Source: Beroe forskalii (taxonomy: Eukaryota; Ctenophora; Nuda; Beroida; Beroidae). Taken from it: a stretch of 64,000 bases of DNA. A program made the position numbers and the translations under genes. This document shows positions 39,401-51,400 of the stretch, one piece after another (the first letter of the stretch is position 1; every line of letters begins with the position of its first letter). The notes under the pieces were generated by a model. That model did not search any database. It saw only the letters and a program-made list of their open reading frames with translations, and was not told the origin of the DNA. The stretch is taken from assembly GCA_011033025.1 (NCBI GenBank), contig WFMF01000179.1, positions 186,001-250,000 on the forward strand, given 5' to 3'.

Positions 39401-42400
39401 AATTTTTATAATTATTAATTCTACTATTGAATTTCAGATGACAGTATACCAGGCGAAATATCATGGACGATTGATTCTTTGAGTGATACCATAACTGACA
39501 TTACAACTGTCATTAAATTGCTATGTCAAGTGAACTTCACGATTCCCAGTCAGGATGGTTTCTTCCAAACCTATTCTTCTAATTCTAAGACTTTTTATAC
39601 CAGAGAATTCACATTGTCACCCATGATTGTCCACACCTTAATTGAATCAAATGATGAAACCATCCTCTGTTCTGCTAAAGGTGATGTGGTATCAGTGACA
39701 TGGAATGTCGAGGGTAGAACAGATATTTATGAGAATGGTGTTAGTGTGGCCATGGTTAAGGATGACTCTAATGAAAAAATTTCCAGACTTTCAATCACCA
39801 ACGCTATGAAAGATGAAACCTTTACTTGCAATGTAACCTATAGTCTCAGTAGTGGAGAATCAAACACCACCCAATTATATGTACTAGGTAATTATAATTT
39901 TTTAACAATTTATTACTCCTTATTTAATTTTTATTCTGCAAAATCAAATATGTCATGTACTTTTGCACTTTATATTGATCAAGTACTTTTGCACTTGATA
40001 TTGATCAAACTTGGAATGATTCTGAATTGTTAAACAATCATATCCATGATGTCTTTCTTTACTCAGATGCAGCAATAGACCCAAGTTTCATCGGAACATA
40101 TGTTCTCACAGCCTCCAACATAACCCTTACATGCAATGTAACTGCATCAACGTTAACCCCAACATATAAGTGGAAATTGAATAGCACTTACATTAGCAAT
40201 GAGATCAGTTCGACTCTCACCTTGCTCAATGCACAGCCATCAGATACAGGAGATTATCTTTGTGAGGTTACTTGGCCGACTGTGGGAACCCTAGATACAG
40301 ATGTGTATGTGTTGAATGTGAGGGAGATCGATGTTCCTACAACTACATTCTTCATGGGAGCAGATACTACTACTGTGACATTGTCCTGTACAGCATATGG
40401 CGATGCTGTTTCAGAAGTTGTTTGGAGCTCACAATCTGGAACAAATCTCACAGCAATGAATGCAACTTTGTTGCCCTACTTAAATTATGGTTCCCAGAGT
40501 TTGTTGGAATATACATACTCTATACCAGAGGACAATGTTACTTGCTCTTTCAAATACACCTATGATAATGTTTCATTGTCTGGAGACACAATAACACTCA
40601 AATATATAGCAGGTACTACCACTCTAGTTTCTTAATAGTTTTTTTTTGCTTTCAAGATTTATTCATCTAGCCAATAAGCATTTATCTCCTTTCAAGGATT
40701 ATAAATTCCGTTGAACCAAAGTCAATGTTTTCAGATCAAGTTAATCTGACTACTGCCACATCGAATTGGTATGGTGATGTTGGCTCGAGGGAGGAATTCA
40801 TCTGTTCATATCAATATTTTGATGGCATCAATATCACTGTTGAACTCATTTTTGGTACCTCAACAACTCTTTTCAGTGTCTATCCTAATGCTTCCATAGG
40901 TTAGGCATTTTATTCATCAACTTGTTACATAATAGTATTATTGACATCAAATCCTGATTGGCATTTGATTTTATGAAACCATTGTTTCCTATTCAATTAC
41001 AAAAATTTAAAGCGTTGGTATGATAAGGCTAAAAAACTGCAAAAATAATTAATTACTGTTACAGCTACCAGTGATGGAGAATATGTTTGGAATGTAAGCT
41101 CTCTAACACATGACTATACCAGTAATGACCCTCTGAAGTGCAAGGTTACTTATAGTGTTCCAAGTCAAGATAATTTCTCTCAAGTTTATATTGAGCAGCA
41201 CAATACCAAGTATTTTGTTCGTGAGTTGATTGCAAGCCCAGCAATCCAATTATCTTTGGAAAGATCTAGTAGTGAGAGCTTTATTTGCACTGCTAAAGGA
41301 GATGTTGAATCCTTGATCTGGACTGTGGAAGGTAGAACAGACGTGAATGAGAATGGTGTAAATGTGAGCTTGTTAACAAATACATCGACTGAGGTTGTGT
41401 CCCAACTATCAATCACTAATACAGTACAAGATGAAGTGTTCACATGCAATGTTACCTATTCCATGGGTGGATCAGAAGTGCAAAATGTTACATTCATATC
41501 CATAAGTAAGTATTATTCTGATGTGACCAATGACAACCAATAACCATAATACTTTGAAAAATTGACATAGCTCTATTAGTCATAAACCCCCTCTACAATT
41601 AAGATATTGGCAGACAACCATTTATTAACAGCTTTTAATCAAGCTTACTTTCATTATCAAATCGTCGACTGAGTGCAAAAAAAGCTGAGTGCAAAACAAT
41701 CCTATCTCCAACTTTTGTCTACGGCCTCTCTGGAGGCCCCTCCACCCTTTGGAATCGATTCCATACTCAAATATGTCATTTTAGGCCTAAAAATTGAAGT
41801 TAAAAAATATCGTTAATCCATTGCCAAATTTTGGTGAGTGAAAGACAATCCTATGGTACCTTAGGATCCCTGTTCACCATAATCTGCAAAATAACTTAGT
41901 TTATTCTGGAGTTAGGATACCAGAAATGATGAATTAGTATCCTATCTCCATTGACATGAATGAAATAATTGATAACGCTATTGTAATACAGTGTTACAAG
42001 TATCCTATCTCCGATAATTCTTTATACTTTTATATGAGTATATGGCACTCTTGGTACATATACCTTTCTCGTTCAATGAGATATACCTGCAGGCTGCATG
42101 TAGTGTGTAACAACACTATTATCTACATGATACCTTGGCAAATTACAAGCCAATGCTTGGTTTGTATTTGTAATTCACCTTGGCTGTAGTCATACATACA
42201 AAGTCGGTGACCTAAAAAAAGAATTAACTGATATATAATAGCGGTGCATAGCTCTGTTAGCCACATATGGCACATATATAAGCGATCGAGATATGACAGA
42301 AAGGAGGGGGAGATAGCTCAATTGATAGAGCACCTAATCGGCAATCAGGAGGTTGTGGGTTCAAGCCACGCTGGCCGCTCGCCTTGCACATTTTTCAGAT

Positions 42401-45400
42401 CACCGAGTTTGTTTGTGTGACTATAGGCACTAGGCAGGATGAATTACAAATATCGTATCTCTGATACAGTAATACTTCAAGAGTTCAAGCTTTGGGTCGG
42501 TAAATCCTCACAAGATGGTCTGAAGCTCATCCTCATAAAGTTATAAGCTCTCTTATCATACTCAAAACCATTTTCAAAGCATTAATAAAGTAATAACATC
42601 GGCGCATTATAGCAATCCACCATTTACGTCATCTTTTAGTATTTTATAGTGCATAGCAATGTTTGGTGACGTCACATGGCCGGCAGATTATACGTTGGTA
42701 CAGTTATTTGATGTAAAATGTTCACTGTGGCACTGCATACACAAATGTTCTGTGCCACATGACCACTCTTTGATTGCTATGCAATGATAGGCTTTTACCA
42801 CACAGCACAAATTCAAGCAGATACTCAGATATGTGATACAGAAAGTCACCAAAACATCATGAATAGGCTGAATGGAAAGAGATCCTACCCCTTGCTCAAA
42901 CCCACCGTGAACCGTATTTAATAAGACTGCCCTACCCTCAAAGAGTGGGCTTCTCTTCGACAAGAGGAAAGTCAAAGTGATCATTCTTGTCACATGAGTC
43001 CTAAGAGAAATACAACATAAAATGATTGCAGAAAGAAGAATTGGCTGATAACTTCAAGTGCCCCCACTCTTCAATCAGATAATACTCATCCTTCATGCTC
43101 ATCTCATAATATCTTATATAAATAAAGTTTAGTATGAATCTGATTCTTTGTAATGAGTGATTTCAAAACTATCAAAGTCAGAAGACAGATTCGATCTTGG
43201 TGCATATGTACTTTGTACATCCTTCTCAACATAAGGATGCTGAACTTATCTTCCCAGGAGCCTTCCATTCTCTCGACTTGGATCCCTTCTAAGGCTATAA
43301 TAAAGTACTTGGAGAGGCCACTTAGATCAGTCTATCGGTTTTTGATTGTTGTCAATAGACCCACAGGAGAACGTGCTTCCCGTCACAAATCTGGAACTTA
43401 ATTGACAGATTAGACACAGGACTTAAAAGTGACCTGCACTACCATTGTATTGTATTGCATTGTATTGGTCCCTTTCCCGAGGAACGGTTTCCTGATGGGA
43501 AAACGTTGACACAGGAGCCATAGGACACCATTGAAGGAACAAAAAGCGAAGGCAAGGATGCCTCTAGTACCTTCTCGTGCCTGGAGCTTGATGAGAGCAG
43601 CATTGAAGTGCACTGGCTTGGTTAACTCAATGAACAATGGTAATCCAGGTGTTAGGCTTGATAGACAGATAGGTCCTTCACTGGTGCACAATACAGGTTG
43701 AGTCAACTACCAACTTCTGTGAAATTTTTAGCAATGCCGTTGTCATTTAATGATGTTTTTGGGCAGTTGCAATCTATGCCTAATTTACTGTCAGCCGTGT
43801 ATGTATGCAGTCATCCATGATCCACAGAATTAATTGCTTTTAACTATTTACCATCTTATTTTATTACATGTCACCTTGAAAAGTAATAAAGTGGCATCCT
43901 GTATTCCTGTAGGGATTTGCTGATGCTGACCAATATCAAACACCCACCATCAGTGCTATCAAATTACCAGTTGACCAAGGCCAGTTTTTGTAATTAGAAG
44001 TGCCCACTGTGCAAAAAATTAAAAAAAGGGCTATAAGCTTATAAGGAAAGGGTGGTATTGGTGATGAAAATTCGTCTTAAGTGTAGGAAAAGTTATAACA
44101 GATAGAGGGACATACAGAAAGATTTTAAAGAATTAATGAGGACCGAGGTAAGAGAATTAGGATTGGAAAAATAAAGGATATAAGCCTCGTGCCTACCTAG
44201 ACCTTTCAATATTTCACCTTAAATTAAAAAAAAATTGAATTAATACAAAGCCTAAGCCCTCGAGCTGAGCAGTTTCTTGTCAATAATATCATATGAATTT
44301 ATCAAAGTGCCATCATGAATAGAAGTTAGAACCATGATAGGAACTGTTATGGAAGAACTACTGTATTGGAGATAGGATACATGTAATACTGTATTTTAAT
44401 AGCGTTTCTCAATTATTTCATTGATGTCAATGGAGATAGGATATTTATTTGTCATTTCTGGTATCCTAACTCCAAGTAAACAAAAACTATCTATCCTATC
44501 TCCTTTTTGGAAAAAACAAATCTCGATTTCTCTCGTGTTGGTGGCGTTAGCAGAGTAAAACCAATTTGTTCTCAACAGTGTGCACATAATTTTACAGGAT
44601 CAACAATTCACTGACCGTTTGAAACCAAGGGAAATCAAAGAAACAGTTTTTGTTGAATATCTCGAAAACTAATGACCCATGGAGATAGGATAGTTGGATA
44701 TAAGCTTTTTTTGCAATAGGCCGGCGAAATATTTACCTACATGTTCTTTACAGGCCACACAACTCTATCTGTGACTGGTGTTACCTGGAATGTCTATGAG
44801 CAGACTACAGCAACCATATCGTGTTCCTACTCAGTAGAAGACAACATTGTTCCAAGAATTTCATGGTATTGATATTTTGAAGCAATCAAATTGTGGAAAA
44901 TTATCTTATGCTGAGCTGATGCACATATTTAGTTCTAACCAGCTTCCAAGGAAATTATCAAAAAATTTGTTAATGAAATATAGTATTCAGACTAATGCTG
45001 TCAATCTATTGGCCATGCTCTAATCTTTATTCTTGTCAAGTTATCTGTATATCATGTTATCTTAGACCTTCATAGAATTACCTTAAGTAGAAAGCATCGC
45101 CATCTAATCACTATACGGTTTATCAAATTGAAACAATAATAATACTTCAGCCCGAATATCTGATTAGTGATTATCAAGGTTCAAGTTTTTTTTTCTGAGT
45201 ATCAGGTTATTCAAATGGTAACGATTTGACTTTTGAATTCCACAGGTCATTGAATGGCAACACTCTGAATGCTACAAGAAATAACTCTACTCTTGGTGAA
45301 TCCTACTATGAGATTTCAAGTGCCAGTGCCTCTGATGCTGGTGACTACAACTGCTCTGTGTCCTACAACAATTTGATCAGCTCTGAGGACACTGCTACCC

Positions 45401-48400
45401 TGTCAGTGGTATCTCTCTCAGTGAGCACTGACAATGTGCTGGTCTTCTCAGGCACACACAGTTCCACTATTGTCTGCACTGCCACAGGGGCTCCACCTAA
45501 CACTCTCCAGTGGGTTAACAGCAATGGAACAATCATTAACACCACAGCATCAGATGCTAACTCAGCTATTGTCCAGAAAGGAAGCTTTGATGGAATGAGT
45601 CAGCGCATCAATCTCACCATACAGAATGGACAAGAAGATGAAATGTACACTTGCAAGGTTGCTTGGGGCATTGATGAGTTTGAAAAGAATGCCAGTTTCA
45701 TCATAGTCGGTAAGGATTAAGAATTGACTATGCCACTAATTGATAGTACTTACATATTAGAATATTTATTAGTAACTAACTCAATACAACAGTAATTATT
45801 GTGCTTTTTGGTCCTTTCAAAGTGCTCCTATAAATGCTTGACTAACATTATTCCATATTGCAGATCATCCTATTCTGACTGCAACTGGTGGAACCTGGAA
45901 TGTTTATGATGGTACCTCAGCAACTGTTACATGCTCCTACTTCATCACAAACACAATTGTTCCTGTAATATCATGGTAATTTACTGATTATCCATGATCT
46001 GCCATTCTGATCATAATTGAAGATTTTTCATTCACGAATTTATTTGAAAAGGAGTCTCTTCCTGTGGTTCTTATATAAAATCAAACATGAGTGCTTTTGA
46101 AACATTTTATCACAATTTCTACAATTCTACACCTGAATATACTGAATAATTCTGAACAGGTATTTTGATGGTATCTCTGTGAATGCTACAAGAAATAATT
46201 CTACTCTTGGTGAATCCTACTATGAGATTACAAGTGCAAGTTCCTCTGATGCTGGTGAATACAACTGCTCTGTGTCCTACAACAATCTGATCAGCTCTGA
46301 CGACACTGCCACCCTGTCAGTGGTATCTCTCTCAGTGAGCACTGACAATGTGCTGGTCTTCTCAGGCACAGACAGTTCCACTATTGTCTGCACTGCCACA
46401 GGGGCTCCACCTAACACACTCCAGTGGGTAAACAGCAACGGAACAATCATTAACACCACAGCATCAGATGCTAACTCAGCTTTTGTCCAGAAAGGAAGCT
46501 TTGATGGAATGAGTCAGCACAACAATCTTACCATACAAGATGGACGAGAAGATGAAATGTACACCTGCAAGGTTGCCTGGGGCATGGATGAATTTGAAAA
46601 TGATACCAGCATCATCATAGTTGGTAAGGATTACAGAAACTCTTCAGACCAATTATTACAGCATTTATAATCTAATCAGCTTTTATTTTCTTTGGGTCGT
46701 ATGCAAGTATACCAATGACCCCCTGCTGACCCTCTGTTGACCCCTGCTGACCCCCTACTGAACTCCTGCTGACCCCCTACTGAACCCCTGCTGACCCCCT
46801 GGTGAACCCCTACTGACCTTCTGCTGACCCCTTACTGACCCCGCTGGTGAACCCCAACTGAACCCCTGGTGAGCCCCTACTGACCACCTTTTGATCATTT
46901 TTAAACTTTTATCGTGATTGATTTTGAACATCTAAAAGCACTTTGCCTTATCATGACGCTTCACATGTCAATGAACTACTACTAAACAGGGGATGGATCT
47001 ACCAGAAATCCAAAACAGAGTACCAGCACGGGACTTCCCGCTGGGAGGTCACTGTTGCAGTGTTGCAGGGCTACTGTGGATTTCAATGACCAGTCGACCG
47101 ATGCACCAACTCAACACGCCAAAATACCATAAATACACCCCTTACCCATGTTAGGGAAAGTGAACTCATAAGTGCTTTTAGATGTTCAAAATCACTCATA
47201 ATAAGAGTTGAAACAATGATCAGAAAGTAGTCAGTAGAGGTTCACCAGGGGGTCAATAGGGGTTCACCAGGGGGTCAGTAGGGGGTCGGCAGGGGGGACA
47301 GTAGGGGTTTGTTCACCAGGGAGTCAGCAGGGCCTCACCAGAGGGTCAGCAGGGGTTCAGTAGGGGTCAGCAGGGGAGTCAGTAGGAGGTCAGTAAGGGG
47401 TCATTGGTATACTTTCATACGACCATAGAAGGTAATGACAGGCATATTATCCATTTATCAAAATTTCGTCTGGGCACCCTCACATATTACATCACCCCTT
47501 TTTGGTCATTTTGACCCCCCTCCCGTCTGTCAGCATTGGTTATCATTGGCTGACCCCTCCCCCTGCTGACGTCAGCATTAACCCACCCCCCTCATAATAA
47601 TAAAACAAATAAAGGTCACTTCGGATCGAAACAATAGCAATGAAATATCAATCAGGTAAGAGTGGTATGTCCAATCTTGTTAGATTCGTCTGAGATAAAC
47701 ACAAAATATGGTTCTACTCCTTTCAGATAAACCACATTTAGTCATCAAATGGCCGGTTGTATGACTAGTAAATTTTCGCATATAGTTAGATAGGTATCAT
47801 ATTGCGGAAATACAATCGGTAGTTCAAAACAAAATATAATGGACAAAAAACGTCAGGAAATTTCAAAATTTTTGCTGACGTCAGCATAGTTCAAACCCCT
47901 TCCATCCCCTGTCATCATCTGTCAGCATATAGAAAATTAGAAACCGCCTCCCCCCGTTGGGTGAGACGTAATATGTGACCGCTCCCTTTCCATATGACGC
48001 TGAAATTATTTCTTGTGATGAATCTTCGATTTTCTGTTCCTTGAAATACCATCTTTAGATCTTTAATGTGGATTTTAAGAGTATTATCAATGTTGAACCC
48101 TTCTAAAACTTTCTTGTCATAACAGATCATCCTATTCTAACTGCAACTGGTGGAACCTGGAATGTTTATGATGGTACCTCAGCAACTGTTACGTGCTCCT
48201 ACTTCATCACAAACACAATTATTCCAACAGTTTCATGGTGAGCAAAAATCCTCTTTGATATATTTATTTATTCGTAATCACCAATGAAATTAACAAATAA
48301 CATTTGTATGGAATATTTTTTATGAAGGTTATTGATTTATGGCAGTTCAATTGAATGAAATAGGATTTTCATTACCAGACAATGTTGTCAATGATAACTA

Positions 48401-51400
48401 TCTTCAGGTATTTTGATGGCAATGCTTTAAATGGTACAAGAAATAACTCTACCCTTGGTGAATCCTACTATGAGATTTCAAGTGCCAGTGCCTCTGATGC
48501 TGGTGACTACAACTGCTCTGTGTCTTACAACAACCTGATCAGCTCTGAGGACACTGCCACCCTGTCAGTGGTATCTCTCTCAGTGAGCACTGACAATGTG
48601 CTGGTCTTCTCAGGCACAGACAGTTCCACTATTGTGTGCACCGCCACGGGGGCTCCACCTAACACTCTCCAGTGGGTTAACAGCAATGGAACAATTATTA
48701 ACACCACAGCATCAGATGCTAACTCAGCTTTTGCCCAGAAAGGAAGCTTTGATGGAATGAGTCAGCACAACAATCTTACCATACAAGATGGACAAGAAGA
48801 TGAAATGTACACTTGCAAGGTTGCCTGGGGCATGGATGAATTTGAAAATGATACCAGCATCATCATAGTTGGTAAGGATTAAGAATTTTCTGCTACCTAT
48901 TTATGGCATTTAATCAGCTCTGATCTAAATGTTTAAATACATTCTACTTGCAACCTCCTATTTGCTATTATACTTTTTCATTTTATGATTTTGACTTCAC
49001 ATTGCAGATCATCCTATTCTAACTGCAACTGGTGGAACCTGGAATGTTTATGATGGTACCTCAGCGACTGTCACGTGCTCCTACTTCATCACAAACACAA
49101 TTGTTCCTGCAATATCATGGTAAGTTAGTAATTATCCGAGATCTGCCATTTTGGGAAATGATTTTTTTAATGAAACGTTTGTTAATTTTTTCAAATTCAC
49201 TCTTATTATTAAGGTTATATTTTATGAGTTTATGGCTCAAATAACCCGATATGGAATTCAGAAGAAAACCATTGATTCAAATATTCCAAAATTTTTATAA
49301 TGCAAAAAATGATCAAAATAATTCTGAACAGGTCTTTCAATGGTATCGCTGTGAATGCTACAATAAATAACTATACTCTTGGTGAATCCTACTATGAGAT
49401 TTCAAGTGCCAGTGCCTCTGATGCTGGCGACTACAACTGCTCTGTGTCCTACAACAATCTGATCAGCTCTGAGGACACAGCCACCCTGTCAGTGGTATCT
49501 CTCTCAGTTAGCACTGACAATGTGCTGGTCTTCTCAGGCACACACAGTTCCACTATTGTCTGCACTGCCACAGGGGCTCCACCTAACACTCTCCAGTGGG
49601 TTAACAGCAATGGAACAATCATTAACACCACAGCATCAGATGCTAACTCAGCTTTTGTCCAGAAAGGAAGCTTTGATGGAATGAGTCAGCACAACAATCT
49701 TACCATACAAGATGGACGAGAAGATGAAATGTACACCTGCAAGGTTGCTTGGGGCATTGATGAGTTTGAAAATGATACCAGCATCATTATTGTTGGTAAG
49801 ATCTACGAATCTATTAGACAATGTGGAATACCACCACCTAGCAAAATTGAATCACCTTCTTTCTTCATTCTGAATCACTTTCAACTTTTTAAATGTGCTA
49901 TATTTTGATTTTCATTGCTCATGGTATATAGATAAATTCTTTGTCTAACATTGCAGATCATCCTATTCTGACTGCAACTGGTGGAACCTGGAATGTTTAT
50001 GATGGTACCTCAGCAACTGTTACGTGCTCCTACTTCATCACAAACACAATTATTCCAACAGTTTCATGGTAAACTGCAATTAATTGTACTTGATTTGATT
50101 CGTGGTCTAATGAACATCTGATAAGGAAATATATCATGAAAAATCGTTTGGTTCCAGTGCAATTTATATTACATAGAATCAAAAAATTGATATGAATAAT
50201 TTAAGATGCCTTTCTAACGATTAAATCTGAACAGGTATTTTGATGGTATCTCTGTGAATGCTACAAGAAATAACTCTACACTTGGTGAATCCTATTATGA
50301 GATTTCTAGTGCCAGTGCCTCTGATGCTGGCGACTACAACTGCTCTGTGTCTTACAACAACCTGATCAGCTCTGAGGACACTGCCACCCTGTCAGTGGTA
50401 TCTCTCTCAGTGAGCACTGACAATGTGCTGGTCTTCTCAGGCACAGACAGTTCCACTATTGTGTGCACTGCCACGGGGGCTCCACCTAACACTCTCCAGT
50501 GGGTTAACAGCAATGGAACAATCATTAACACCACAGCATCAGATGCTAACTCAGCTTCTGTCCAGAAAGGAAGCTTTGATGGAATGAGTCAGCAAATCAA
50601 TCTTACCATACAAGATGGACAAGAAGATGAAATGTATACTTGCAAGGTTGCTTGGGGTGCAGATGAATTCAAAAATCATACAACTATCATCATAGTTGGT
50701 AAGATTTTTTTAAGGATTTATGGTCACGCAATCATTATAGGTAGTAATATGTCAGGGCAAGTAATGAGCCCTCAAAATGAAGCTAAATTATCATAAAATT
50801 ATGATTCCATGTTTCCCACGTGCATAGTTTCTGGACATGGTAGATATTAAGTGCTTGATATTCAGATCATCCTGATTTAACCACAACTGGAGGAACTTGG
50901 AATTTGTATGATGGAAGCTCGACAACAGTGACTTGTTCCTACTTTGTCACAAGCACTGTTTTCCCTGCTGTTTTTTGGTGAGTTCTTAATCAACCCATCA
51001 ATTTTTTAATCATGGTCAATGCTTAATGATGAAATAAAACTAGTTTTGCCTGGACTTTTGAAATATATATTGTTGATATTCTACTTTTACCTTGGAATCT
51101 TGAATAATATTGTAATTAATCCAACCAGAATAATATTAAGCCAGAATTTGCTCCGACAGGTCATATGATGTCATTGCTTTGAATGCTACAAGAAGTAAAT
51201 TGACTTAAACATCAATTTGCTGCACTTTTTAAAAATACGTATTTAACCCTGAATTCAGTCATATAATCCGGTACCAAATAGTATCAATATTTTATATTCA
51301 CAGGTCCTTCAATGGCAATACTGTATTTGCTACAAGAAATAACTCTACTCTTGGCGAATCCTACTATGAGATTTCAAGTGCCAGTGCCTCTGATGCTGGT

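Noticed and set aside
42307..42378. Functional tRNA-Ala (GGC)
   Set aside because: Acceptor strands do not pair and U33 is missing.
42688..43706. Small open frames in the interior of the composite element as transposon genes
   Set aside because: About 80-100 codons each, no recognisable motifs, no codon pattern or conserved domain.
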